Shown in pieces: positions 1-8,044 of a DNA stretch of 53,503 nt. Within the stretch, counting starts at the first letter, position 1, and each line of letters opens with the position of its first letter. Location: assembly GCA_018813065.1 (NCBI GenBank), contig JAHJCH010000284.1, positions 1-53,503 of the forward strand, written 5' to 3'. A model generated the notes under the pieces. It had not been told where the DNA came from. It saw only the letters and a list, made by a program, of their open reading frames with translations, and did no database searches. Made by a program: the position numbers and the translations under genes. Origin of the DNA: Myxococcota bacterium (GTDB lineage Bacteria; Myxococcota_A; Bradymonadia; UBA7976; UBA1532).

Positions 1-87
1 CACCTTCGTTCTTATCTTAAATCACAACGTTGGTCAGAGCTTATGAGCCGCGTCATGCGCAGAACGCCGTCAGGGTTTTCGCTTTGA
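1..87 (+). CDS. C-terminal end of an unrecognised protein, cut by the window edge
   Basis: Frame 1 is open from the first base to a TGA at 85-87 and gives about 28 residues, including the stretch SQRWSELMSRVMRRTPSGF. Base composition is like the GC-rich genome and unlike the AT-rich sequence that follows. It is probably the 3' end of a gene that lies mostly left of the window. No domain can be named from so little. Its position directly upstream of a candidate defence pair makes it a possible member of that operon, for example an ATPase partner of the deaminase at 1207-3459, but nothing visible shows this. Confidence 0.35.
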   Translation, partial: HLRSYLKSQRWSELMSRVMRRTPSGFSL

Positions 88-123
88 GGCCTTGGGGTCT
101 GCCAACTTTTCGGGGTTGCGCCC

Positions 124-373
124 ATGAATCAAATCAAAACCAAAATTTAAAAAATAGCCTTATAGAATTACCAATTAGCATAGCTAATTCTTGGATTTCA
201 GTTAATTATATAATATTTAGAATGTGGGATTTGGTCGAAAAACTTGGTAAGTTTAGCATCACGATAAAAAAAATTATATTAATGATCATATCGAATTAAA
301 ATTTAATGATGATGAAAAAATCAAATTAGGAATTCATACATCATCAACAAATAAATACGGTAATTTCTCATGT
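124..373 (+). pseudogene. Frame-broken 5' part of the gene that continues at 374
   Basis: An ATG at 124 opens frame 1 but stops after eight codons. Frame 3 then carries a plausible AT-rich coding stretch (I-A-N-S-W-I-S-V-N, M-W-D-L-V-E-K-L-G-K) up to about 272. Frame 2 continues without a stop from 257 through 374 into the next entry. Joining the three needs two shifts of -1, each near a run of A. The second junction is an A AAA AAA heptamer at 266-272, which in the upstream frame has the X XXY YYZ phase of a -1 slippery site. The joined gene would encode about 360 residues. Possible explanations are single-base losses in the assembly, a decaying gene, or programmed frameshifting at the second site. 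The sequence alone does not decide between them. Confidence 0.4.
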
Positions 374-1210
374 TTGTTATTAGGATCATGGATTGAAATC
401 GATAATAATGAATCAGATATTATTGATCACGGAAATGCGGCCAAACTCGAAACTAACTTAAAATCTAGCCGTATAGATAACGCTAATTTTGCTTTATTGC
501 TAGCAATCCAATCTATTAATGCGATTAAATATCAAGAACGCATTGAGTTTATTGATTTTGAAATTAAACCATGGCTATATAATAATGATACGGGATTTCC
601 TCACCCAAAACTAGAATCTTGGGTTGCATGGGAATATGCAATAAAGAAATGGAATTCTACTTTGGCTAGAATTAGTAATATTTCTCAAAATATGCAAGAA
701 GATCCGAGCGAAATAAAGGAATTTTTTACCGCATGCTATCTAATGATAATGATTGACGCCTTAATGTTAAATTTAGAATCATTATCAAGCGATAATTTTC
801 CAGGAAATCTTCATTTCCCAATAGTTGAAAAATCAGTGTTTAAGCTAATCGCGGATCTCATCAAAAATAACAATATTACTTTATGGTTTAAACCTGAATT
901 ACTAGAAATTTATCTTCGTAAAGAGTCCTATGATGTTTGGATTCGCGCTATAAAGAATGAAATGAATTCTGGTGGTAAAAAACACACGAATCCAGAAAAA
1001 GAATTATTGCGTGTGATAAACTCAAACAATGGGAAGCTATTCTTAGACTGCCCACAAGAACTAAAAGCAAGTATTAATATTATTAGAAAGCATCTAGAAA
1101 ACTCCAATTTATTCGAATCGTTCGAAGATATAAATAAATTACGTGGAGTTGGCTCAAAAACCGTAGAATGGCTAAGGCAAAGAGCAAACGAACTTATTAA
1201 TAATCAATGA
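374..1210 (+). CDS. Unknown protein with a C-terminal helix-hairpin-helix-like motif
   Basis: This AT-rich ORF of 278 codons begins at a TTG with no convincing ribosome site. The same frame is open back to 257, so the true start is probably further upstream (see 124-373). The body is unrecognised. The last 25 residues contain I-N-K-L-R-G-V-G-S-K-T-V-E-W-L, which fits a helix-hairpin-helix motif (L-x-G-V-G-x-K-T), usually a non-specific DNA-binding or protein-interaction element. The stop overlaps the start of the deaminase gene in an ATGA (1207-1210), so the two genes are very likely translated together. Base composition is far more AT-rich than the core genome, suggesting horizontal acquisition. 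A role as a partner or regulator of the deaminase is inferred from the overlap only. Confidence 0.6.
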   Translation: MLLGSWIEIDNNESDIIDHGNAAKLETNLKSSRIDNANFALLLAIQSINAIKYQERIEFIDFEIKPWLYNNDTGFPHPKLESWVAWEYAIKKWNSTLARISNISQNMQEDPSEIKEFFTACYLMIMIDALMLNLESLSSDNFPGNLHFPIVEKSVFKLIADLIKNNNITLWFKPELLEIYLRKESYDVWIRAIKNEMNSGGKKHTNPEKELLRVINSNNGKLFLDCPQELKASINIIRKHLENSNLFESFEDINKLRGVGSKTVEWLRQRANELINNQ

Positions 1211-3459
1211 GCCAATCTATCCGAGCCAAAGCCGACACGATCGCGCTTCCATGGCTGCACAAAGCATTACTGAAAACACCAACGCACACAAGCGCGCATA
1301 ACCAACTCAGAGAAGCCCTACGCACAAGGCTCGTTGGGCACCACTGCAACAGCGACGCGGAGGCCCTCCTGCGCCTCTACTGGCCCGATAAAGAACCCTA
1401 TATCCCACAACTCAGGCGCCTCGCGCGTGAGCACCTCCACCCTGGTGGTGACATCTGCACACTCAAAGTGGATCCAAAGAACCCTGGACGTGAGATCCTC
1501 ATGTGGCGGATGCTCTCCCTACGTCTCCCGAGCGCTATCCTGCTCGCCGCTGCCGCGAAACGCGAAACCGTGAAATCTCATCGTGTTCCAACACGAGTCC
1601 GGCTTCTTCAACGCCAGATAACCCCAACAGAGCCCATCGCTCTCCTGCACCTGCACCTGAAAGCAGGCCTGAGCTTTGATTTCCTCTGGTCACACTTGAT
1701 GACTCGACGAGAGGGCTTCGATAAGAGAAAATCTCTGGAAAATCCAGAGGGCATAACCCATTGGAACCTCTGGATTTCCCGCGCGCGGTCAGCGCGCCAC
1801 TGGCTCGCCGAACAGCTCAGGCTCAATTTTAGGCCTGACAGCCCTCGAAGATTCACTGCGATTCATCAATTCTATTCTGGCCTGGTTGAGCCCTTTGATG
1901 ATCTTACTGAGCGAGATCTTTGGCGCAAAGATTCTGCGGCCCTAGATGCACTCCGTTCCGCCGAGATTAAAGGACAATTCTGGAGGCGAGATCCTCTCTG
2001 GTGTAACGAGGATATCCCTGAGATCGTGTTTTTAGCTCGTGCCTTCGATTTTTCGGAGAATACTTATTCAAAGGATAAAATTTTTACATTAGTTCTTATA
2101 CAATACATTCGCGTTCAATGTATCCTCCATGAGTACCTTGTGCAAGATATTCAGCGCCCCGGCTTGGATGCCTTTGTTCAGGTTTTTGATCGCATAAAAC
2201 CCTATCGCAAGGGGATCAACGAGGAGACCTATCTTGACGCTGCGACGATGAGAAATGAGCTGAACCTTCAGGCGATTGAGCCACGCACAGCGCCCCCTAA
2301 TAATCTCAGTGAAGCGCGTAAGCATATCTCCCGCGTTCGTGATCTCCCAATAGAGGCCGGTTGGGTTTATCATCTTATCCGAGACCTTGATAGTGATAAA
2401 AGCTTCACTCAGCAACACCGCGCGATTACAAATCAAGGCGAGCAACTTTGTCGAATGCTTCGCCATAACCCGTATTGGTTAGCTTACTTCCGAGGTGTGG
2501 ACGTTGCGAGCCTAGAGCGCAATGGACCACTCTGGCTTGTGGCTGATATCCTTCGGGATGTCTTGCGCGCTTCGGCCAAGGCCAGCCAGCAGACAGGGCT
2601 TCGGCCCCTTGGGTTAACCCTCCACGCAGGCGAGGACTTTAAGCACCTCCTCAGCGGCCTGCGCGCGATCCATGAGCCCTTTGAGTATGGCTTGATGCGG
2701 CGCGATGATCGTCTCGGCCATGGCCTCGCCCTGGGTCTGGATCCAGCACAATGGGTTGAAAGGAATCCTGAGGTATTTATCTCCCCTTGGATACGCCTTC
2801 TCGATTTGGATTGGGCGTTGGGATTGGTGCGACGTGATGTATTAGACCTGCCTAAAATTGACTTGTATCCATTTGCGGAGGAGCGTCAGCAACTTATCAA
2901 GCAATTGAAATTAGCGCCTATTTTCGAACACTTATCGAACTATAATGATAGCCTACATAATTTTCTTGGTTCAAGAGGCATAATTAAACAGATAGTTAAT
3001 CAAGGGAATTTATACTGTGAATCTTTGAAAACACTCAGATTAAAATTTCCCAAAAATATAATAGAGATGAATAATGATGCGCTTATTTTGAAGCATACAT
3101 CGCGAGATCTTCCACTTTTGATCGCTATTCAAAAATGGCTCTCAACATATATCTCTTATTGGCAAACTGTAATCGAAATTAATCCATCTTCAAACTTTGT
3201 AATCGGTGGCCTACGTGTACCTCTCGATCAACCTCTATTTCAACTCCGTTCGGAGAATCTCGCAGATCCAATGCCTGTACCTGTCGTCCTCAGCACAGAT
3301 GATCCGCTTCAATTTGCCACAAACCTTGAAGATGAATTTGCTTACGCCTGGGCAGGGATGGTCGCTTCAGGTCGCCCAGCAGGCTTCGCGCGAGAGCGCC
3401 TAAAAGAGATGGCTCACGCGAGTTGGACCGCACGCTTCACAATCCCCAAAGAGGTTTGA
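1207..3459 (+). CDS. Large adenosine-deaminase-superfamily protein, RdrB-like
   Basis: This 750-aa protein keeps the full active-site set of adenosine/AMP deaminases in order: metal-binding H-L-H at 148-150 (context ALLHLHLKAGLS), H-A-G-E at 473-476 (metal His and catalytic Glu), R-L-G-H-G with His505, and S-T-D-D-P with Asp698-Asp699. Classical adenosine deaminases have about 340 residues. Here there is a 140-residue N-terminal extension, about 320 residues between H-L-H and H-A-G-E, and about 190 between G-H-G and D-D-P. Such size and insertions are characteristic of RdrB, the deaminase of the RADAR anti-phage system, which works with the ATPase RdrA. No RdrA is visible, although the window begins only 1.2 kb upstream. 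The start overlaps the upstream stop. Composition is mixed, with GC-rich ends and AT-rich sections near 2050-2110 and 2880-3200. Deaminase-superfamily membership is well supported; the RADAR assignment is an inference. Confidence 0.75.
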   Translation: MSQSIRAKADTIALPWLHKALLKTPTHTSAHNQLREALRTRLVGHHCNSDAEALLRLYWPDKEPYIPQLRRLAREHLHPGGDICTLKVDPKNPGREILMWRMLSLRLPSAILLAAAAKRETVKSHRVPTRVRLLQRQITPTEPIALLHLHLKAGLSFDFLWSHLMTRREGFDKRKSLENPEGITHWNLWISRARSARHWLAEQLRLNFRPDSPRRFTAIHQFYSGLVEPFDDLTERDLWRKDSAALDALRSAEIKGQFWRRDPLWCNEDIPEIVFLARAFDFSENTYSKDKIFTLVLIQYIRVQCILHEYLVQDIQRPGLDAFVQVFDRIKPYRKGINEETYLDAATMRNELNLQAIEPRTAPPNNLSEARKHISRVRDLPIEAGWVYHLIRDLDSDKSFTQQHRAITNQGEQLCRMLRHNPYWLAYFRGVDVASLERNGPLWLVADILRDVLRASAKASQQTGLRPLGLTLHAGEDFKHLLSGLRAIHEPFEYGLMRRDDRLGHGLALGLDPAQWVERNPEVFISPWIRLLDLDWALGLVRRDVLDLPKIDLYPFAEERQQLIKQLKLAPIFEHLSNYNDSLHNFLGSRGIIKQIVNQGNLYCESLKTLRLKFPKNIIEMNNDALILKHTSRDLPLLIAIQKWLSTYISYWQTVIEINPSSNFVIGGLRVPLDQPLFQLRSENLADPMPVPVVLSTDDPLQFATNLEDEFAYAWAGMVASGRPAGFARERLKEMAHASWTARFTIPKEV

Positions 3460-3630
3460 GTCACCCCCTCATGTGAGGGGTCAACCCCTGAGGAATTGGC
3501 GGGGTGTGACTGCGATGAGGCCTGCGCGCGGTGTCTCTTGAGCTTTGAGACACAACACGACCTCCAACACCTCAATCGGCAACGCGCCCTTCAAGCCCTC
3601 AGCGCGGCGTGTGGTTTCAACGCGCGTTAG
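3460..3630 (+). pseudogene. 3' remnant of a DUF1998-type gene
   Basis: Frame 1 is open from directly after the deaminase stop to a TAG at 3628-3630 and has no good start codon. From 3505 it reads C-D-C-D-E-A-C-A-R-C-L-L-S-F, then H-D-L-Q-H-L-N-R-Q-R-A-L-Q-A-L. The spaced cysteines, followed by C-L-x-x-F, a histidine and an L-N/D-R-x-x-A-L helix, are the hallmark of the extreme C-terminus of DUF1998 proteins (for example DrmB of DISARM, and DEAD/DEAH helicases that carry this domain). Only about 45 residues remain of a domain normally at the end of a protein of many hundreds of residues. I read it as the surviving tail of a deleted or replaced gene. It shares a frame with the deaminase, which is probably chance (one in three). 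Confidence 0.55.
3465..3489 (+). terminator. Competing hairpins after the deaminase gene
   Basis: CCCCTC (3465-3470) pairs with GAGGGG (3475-3480) around an ATGT loop, five bases after the deaminase stop. The segment AGGGGT (3476-3481) can instead pair with ACCCCT (3484-3489) around a two-base CA. The two stems share one arm and exclude each other. There is no U-tract, so a classical intrinsic terminator is not supported. It may be an RNA end or processing structure. Confidence 0.25.
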
Positions 3631-3721
3631 GGCTTAGCGCGGCGCCCACAGCGGCCCTTAACGTCTCCAATGGGGGGATGTGCGCTGAGAAGGGGCGCAA
3701 GAGGCGATGTATCGGGCCGCC

Positions 3722-4273
3722 TTACTTGCCCAACATCCCCTTCTTGAGCTGCTCGCTGGAGGGCTCGTCGCCGATGTAGATCGCGAAGACGGCCTTCATA
3801 AAGTCGAAGCCCTCGATCGTCCCCTTCTTCCTCCCCTTGATGCTGACGCTGATCCCCTCGCCCGGGACATAGTCGAGGTACACGCGATCCCCCTCGCGGG
3901 CGTCATCCATCAGGGCGGTGAGCCGCTTGGCCTTGGCGTCGAGGGCGGCGGACTTGGCCTTGGCGAGGTTCTGCTCAAGGGTGTCGGCGAGCTTCTCCTT
4001 GTCCACGTCGCGCAGGAAGACCATCTCGATGCGCTTGGGCACGTCGGACTCGATGGCCTCTTTGGAGCGGGTGGTCTTCTTGGGGAGGTAGAGGGCGCCA
4101 ACGTAGACGTCGATAAAGAGCTTCTCGCGTAGGCCCGCGCCGTTGAGGATCAGCGACTGGCCGCCCACGGTGGCCTTCTCTCTAAGGCTGACGCCGGCGA
4201 CCTCGCGCGCGAGGGCCTGGCTGGTGAGCGTCAACAAGGCGAGGAGCAAGATCATCATCGCGCGTGTCTTCAT
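3722..4273 (-). CDS. Secreted chalcone-isomerase-like protein
   Basis: The product has 183 aa and a clear signal peptide (K-T-R-A then a hydrophobic stretch ending S-Q-A-L-A). The mature protein matches the bacterial chalcone-isomerase-like family: a beta-rich N-terminus with G-x-x-L-I-L-N-G-A-G-L-R, then F-I-D-V-Y-V-G-A-L-Y-L-P, and a C-terminal F-M-K-A-V-F-A-I-Y-I-G-D-E-P. Bacterial members are periplasmic fatty-acid-binding-fold proteins of mostly unknown function and are not expected to isomerise chalcones. The gene stands alone on the minus strand. A TTGACA on the minus strand at 4332-4327 is a possible -35 element. The length is normal for the family. Confidence 0.8.
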   Translation of the reverse strand: MKTRAMMILLLALLTLTSQALAREVAGVSLREKATVGGQSLILNGAGLREKLFIDVYVGALYLPKKTTRSKEAIESDVPKRIEMVFLRDVDKEKLADTLEQNLAKAKSAALDAKAKRLTALMDDAREGDRVYLDYVPGEGISVSIKGRKKGTIEGFDFMKAVFAIYIGDEPSSEQLKKGMLGK

Positions 4274-4304
4274 GGTCTCTCATCCGCGTGGTTCGGTGGG
4301 GGTG

Positions 4305-4332
4305 AATGTCGATTGAGGCGGGGCCTTGTCAA
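4305..4332 (-). promoter_or_regulatory. Possible promoter of the chalcone-isomerase-like gene
   Basis: Read on the minus strand, TTGACA lies at 4332-4327. A weak GACATT (4310-4305) follows after 16 bases and leads to the ATG at 4273. Only the -35 hexamer is a perfect match. Confidence 0.25.
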
Positions 4333-4413
4333 CCGATCTGATCGGGAGGAGGCCCGTCAGCGCGTTTCGCGCGCCGCGTTGATGGTGAGCTAGGTCTTTG
4401 AGCGGTGAGTCTC

Positions 4414-4442
4414 TATATTCGGCGCCAACATCGGCGCCAACA
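4414..4442 (+). promoter_or_regulatory. TATATT -10 candidate followed by two tandem 12-bp repeats
   Basis: TATATT at 4414-4419 could be a -10 element of the CoA-transferase gene. It runs directly into two perfect tandem copies of TCGGCGCCAACA (4419-4430 and 4431-4442), each containing the palindrome GGCGCC. A pair of identical sites one helical turn apart, just downstream of a -10 box, is the geometry of a repressor operator. No convincing -35 was found at 16-18 bases. Confidence 0.3.
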
Positions 4443-4462
4443 GCGCACCACACGGAGGACCC

Positions 4463-6850
4463 ATGCCACCCACACAGGACACCCCGATGCCACTCTGCCT
4501 CTCAAATCTACGCGTCGTTGAGCTGGGCTACTCCACGGCGAGCGGGCTGGTGGGGATGATGCTCGCCGAGCAGGGCGCCGAGGTCCTCCAGCTCCTGGCG
4601 CGCCAGGATGGGCACCCCGTCGAGCGGGGGCTGCTCTCGCGCGGTAAGGCCGAGGCGGTGGTGGATCTCGAAGATCCCCAGCAGCGCCGACGCGTCGAGG
4701 ATCTGCTCGCCCACGCCGATGTGGTCCTCGATCACCGCGTGGCGGGCGGGCACGCCTTGGGCCCCATCGACATCGAGGCGCTGCGCGCGGCGCGCAACCC
4801 TGGCTTGATCGTAGGGCGGGTGACGGCCTTCCCCGAGGGGGATCCCCGCGCGTCTCTGCCGGGTTATCCCACCATCGCGGGCGCAGCGGGCGGCTTGTAC
4901 GAGAAGCCCATCGGCGCCCCCAAGCACCACGCCTTCCCCGTCGCCTCGGTGATGTCCGCCCTCTACCTCGCCAATGGGGTCGTCGCGGCGCTCATCGCAC
5001 AAGCGCGTGACGGTCGCGGTCAGGAGGTGACCACCTCCCTCTTCGAGGCCAGCGCCATGTCCCAGGTGCTGCAAGTGCTGGTAAAGTCTGGCATTCCCCG
5101 CGGCTTCCTCCCCCTCAAGATGATCGGCTCGCCCTTTATGCGGGTCTGGGCGTGCAAGGACGCGCGCTATGTCTATCTCCATATCACGCTGCCCTCCCAT
5201 AACGAGCAGATGCTCAGGCTCCTCAAGGAGAATGGATACCGCGCAGAGGTGGAGCGCCTGCGTGGGATCTTGTCGGCGCAGACCATCTCCGATCCCAGCC
5301 AGGTCGGCAGCATCGCCGAGGCCAAGAAGATCAAGGCTATCTATGAGCAGATCTTCCGCGACCGCCCCGCCGATGAGTGGGAGCGCCTCCTCGGCGATCA
5401 CCTCTGCTGCATCAAGGTGCGCTCCATCGAGGAGTGGCTCGATGACAGCCGCGCCGATGGCCTCGCTGACGCCGTGACCGTCGAGGATCCCGTGCTCGGC
5501 GCGCTCACCGTCCCCGGCCCCGTGGTGGACGTGGCGGGGGTTGAGGCGCGGGCCACGCCGAGGGTGATCCTCGACGATCACGCCGCCGAGATCGCCGCCC
5601 GCTGGGCTGAGGCCCCACGCCCGACCCCCGAGGAGATCGCCGCCCGCCCCGTGGACGCTCGCCCCCCGCTGGCGGGGATCAAGGTGGTCGATCTCTCCCG
5701 CATCATCGCTGGCCCCGCCTCCACGCGCACCCTCGCGGAGCTGGGCGCCGAGGTGGTCACGCTGCAGGGCTCGACGCTGCTGGACTGGGCCCTCTCCTTT
5801 CACCTCGTGTTCAACGCCGGCAAGCGCTCCGCCACCCTGGATCTGCGCGCGGAGGGGGCCAAGGAGACCTTCTGGCGGTTGCTGGAGGATTATCAGCCCG
5901 ATGTCTTGGTGCAGAACTTCAGGCACCTTGATGTAGCCAAGGCGATTGGGATCAACCCCGATGCGGTCCACGAGCGGCACCCGGCGCTCATATACACCCA
6001 CCTCAACGCCTATGGGAACCACGGGGAGTGGCAGAACCGCCCCGGCTTCGAGCAGGTCGTCCAAGCGGTCTCGGGCATCCAGATGTCTTATGCCCAGGGG
6101 CAGCGCCCTAAGCTGCTGCCCTCCCCCGTCATCGACATCGGCTGTGGGCTGCTGGGCGCCTACGGGACGCTGCTGGGGCTCTATCGCCGAACGCGGACGG
6201 GGCAGCGCGCCTTCGTCAACAGCCACCTCACGACGCTCTCGGTGCTCTTGCAACTTCATGATATTGCTGCACATCAGGCGCGCCGCGACGTGGAGGATGA
6301 GGCGGAGATCATCGACAGCGGCATCGTGAAGACCAGCTCGGGTTGGGTGGCGGTGGCTGGCCCTCGCGGGCTCTTGAGGCGCTGGATGGGTGAGGCGGGC
6401 TGGGCGGAGGTGGCGGAGGCGGAGGCGCCCTTCGAGGCCCTGCGACGCGCGCTGCGTCGGCGCAAGCTGCCCGCGTTGCAGGCCGATCTCGCGGGGCGCG
6501 ATTATGGCGACGCCATCGCGCTGATGGCCTACCCCAAGGTCTCCAAGATGGCGCAGCTTGTGTCCGCCTACGATGATCGCCCAATCCCCTTCGTCAGCAA
6601 GCGGCCCTATCCGGGGGTGGAGATGCCGCTGGCCTTCGTCAGCAGCCCGCTGCGGCTCTCCCATACGCCGCTGCCAGGGGTGGCGCCAGCGCCGCTGCCG
6701 GGGACGCACACCGAGGAGGTGCTGGGGCATCTGCGGGGCGAGGCGCCAGCGACGCCAGACGCGCATTACCCCGAGGCGAGGTCGCTGATCGGCTGGGCGA
6801 CGAACCTCGCGAGGTGGGGTTACTTCGCGTGGAAGTCAGGGAACATCTAG
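4463..6850 (+). CDS. Tandem (two-domain) CaiB/BaiF-type CoA-transferase
   Basis: This 795-aa protein contains two class III CoA-transferase domains in one chain, about residues 10-395 (L-R-V-V-E-L-G-Y-S-T-A-S-G) and 398-795 (L-A-G-I-K-V-V-D-L-S-R-I-I-A-G-P). Class III enzymes move CoA between carboxylic acids through an aspartyl-CoA intermediate. The second domain keeps a candidate catalytic Asp at 558 (S-P-V-I-D-I-G-C-G) ahead of the T-G-Q segment. The matching stretch of the first domain (F-P-V-A-S-V-M-S-A-L, about 160-166) has no Asp, so that half is probably structural or substrate-binding. Single-domain enzymes of about 400 aa normally act as interlocked homodimers, so the fusion mimics a dimer with one active site. 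ACGGAGGACCC precedes the ATG at good spacing. No neighbouring gene identifies the substrate. Confidence 0.85.
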   Translation: MPPTQDTPMPLCLSNLRVVELGYSTASGLVGMMLAEQGAEVLQLLARQDGHPVERGLLSRGKAEAVVDLEDPQQRRRVEDLLAHADVVLDHRVAGGHALGPIDIEALRAARNPGLIVGRVTAFPEGDPRASLPGYPTIAGAAGGLYEKPIGAPKHHAFPVASVMSALYLANGVVAALIAQARDGRGQEVTTSLFEASAMSQVLQVLVKSGIPRGFLPLKMIGSPFMRVWACKDARYVYLHITLPSHNEQMLRLLKENGYRAEVERLRGILSAQTISDPSQVGSIAEAKKIKAIYEQIFRDRPADEWERLLGDHLCCIKVRSIEEWLDDSRADGLADAVTVEDPVLGALTVPGPVVDVAGVEARATPRVILDDHAAEIAARWAEAPRPTPEEIAARPVDARPPLAGIKVVDLSRIIAGPASTRTLAELGAEVVTLQGSTLLDWALSFHLVFNAGKRSATLDLRAEGAKETFWRLLEDYQPDVLVQNFRHLDVAKAIGINPDAVHERHPALIYTHLNAYGNHGEWQNRPGFEQVVQAVSGIQMSYAQGQRPKLLPSPVIDIGCGLLGAYGTLLGLYRRTRTGQRAFVNSHLTTLSVLLQLHDIAAHQARRDVEDEAEIIDSGIVKTSSGWVAVAGPRGLLRRWMGEAGWAEVAEAEAPFEALRRALRRRKLPALQADLAGRDYGDAIALMAYPKVSKMAQLVSAYDDRPIPFVSKRPYPGVEMPLAFVSSPLRLSHTPLPGVAPAPLPGTHTEEVLGHLRGEAPATPDAHYPEARSLIGWATNLARWGYFAWKSGNI

Positions 6851-6857
6851 CGCCTGT

Positions 6858-8030
6858 TTACGGCGAGGGGGCGTGTGTGGTGCGGCGCTTTTGGGATTCA
6901 GCCGCGCCGCAGATCTCGGCCACGGGCCAGGCCTCATCGGTCAGCAGCAGCGAGCATTGAGGCCCCGCGATGTGGGCGCAGGGATCCGCCTCGCAGACGA
7001 CGGCGGCCTCCTCGGGGCGCTGCTCGGGGGTGATCTTCGAGCAGATGAAGTTCTCCTGTTGGGGCGGGTGATAGTTCGGATCGTCCTGGCCGACCTGGAT
7101 CATGACCTCGCCGACGAACATCGTCCCGTCCCAGCGGCTCTCGCCGGTCGCCGGATCGAGGCTGATCGACCCACGAAGCACGCAGTCGAACAGCGCGAAG
7201 GTGATCGGCCCCACCGTCAAGCTGATCTCGAACGCCACGGACTCGAACACGATGTCGTCGCCGTTGCGCCCAAAGACGCCGTCGGCGAGGAAGATGAACG
7301 CCTCCTCGCCCGTATCAATGCTCATCTGCGCAGGATCAGTCGTGTTCTGCGGCGCGCCGTCGATGGGATCGGCGTCTTGGAAGAGGAAGAGGAAGCGGCC
7401 TGTCTCCCGGTTGACGCGCAGATCCCCAAAGTACTGCTGCGGGAGCGCCACGCCCAGCGGCGTGTCGAGGTTGGTGTAGAACGTATAAGCCCCCTCGACG
7501 ACGCGGGGATCATCGGCAGGCAGGCCGGGCTGGAACGACGCCCACCCCGCCATGACCATCTGAAAGTCGAATTGCTTGGTCGCCACCTTGCGGCGGCCCT
7601 CGGGATCCGCCAGATCGCCGGAGATCTCCAAGACCAACGGGCGGTTGCGTGGGCCAAGCGCGCCGGGCTCCACAAAGAGGGCCGCGACCGTGTCACCCTC
7701 CTCCAAGACCAGCGCCGCCGCGCCGTCGCCGCAGCCTGCGGACACCGCACAACCGAGCAGCAACGGCTTGACCGTCGCGAGGCGCTCACCCTCGATGTCG
7801 TAGCTGTCTTGCTCGCCCGGCCACACCGTGATCGAGAGCGACGCTGGATCGATGGCCTCGGAGAAGCGCACCCGGATGGGCTCACCCTCGACGCAGTTAT
7901 TGTTGGCGCAGAGCAGCGCCTCCGCCTCCGGTGGCGGGTTATAGGCCTCGCAGGCCGCCAGCCCCAAGGCGGCGAGGCAGGCGGCGAGGCGCCCGGCTGG
8001 GCCGATCATGTGTCTCACCCAAAGTCTCAT
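6858..8030 (-). CDS. Lipoprotein of unknown function
   Basis: The start at 8030 is chosen because GGGAGGG lies 8 bases upstream and the resulting N-terminus is a lipoprotein signal (R-L-A-A-C-L-A-A-L-G-L-A-A-C). The longest frame would add 49 arginine-rich residues that overlap the upstream gene. The product has 390 aa. After the lipid-anchor cysteine come a C-A-N-N-N-C pair and a segment (P-I-R-V-R-F-S-E-A-I-D-P) that resembles the bacterial Ig-like fold often found at the start of such surface lipoproteins. Further paired cysteines lie near the C-terminus. It follows the beta-barrel gene by 14 bases and is presumably its operon partner, perhaps a substrate or plug at the outer membrane. Function unknown. 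Confidence 0.7.
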   Translation of the reverse strand: MRLWVRHMIGPAGRLAACLAALGLAACEAYNPPPEAEALLCANNNCVEGEPIRVRFSEAIDPASLSITVWPGEQDSYDIEGERLATVKPLLLGCAVSAGCGDGAAALVLEEGDTVAALFVEPGALGPRNRPLVLEISGDLADPEGRRKVATKQFDFQMVMAGWASFQPGLPADDPRVVEGAYTFYTNLDTPLGVALPQQYFGDLRVNRETGRFLFLFQDADPIDGAPQNTTDPAQMSIDTGEEAFIFLADGVFGRNGDDIVFESVAFEISLTVGPITFALFDCVLRGSISLDPATGESRWDGTMFVGEVMIQVGQDDPNYHPPQQENFICSKITPEQRPEEAAVVCEADPCAHIAGPQCSLLLTDEAWPVAEICGAAESQKRRTTHAPSP

Positions 8031-8044
8031 TCCACGGCCCTCCC

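Noticed and set aside
30-299. Single small gene read from TTG at 30 in frame 3
   Set aside because: Its first 30 codons are the out-of-frame reading of GC-rich sequence whose frame 1 ends at 87. Only the AT-rich second half looks coding, and it belongs to the frame-broken gene at 124-1210.
4508-6766. Very long antisense open frame opposite the CoA-transferase
   Set aside because: It is a by-product of high GC content. The translation is rich in H, R, G and L without domain features, while the plus strand has clear family motifs.
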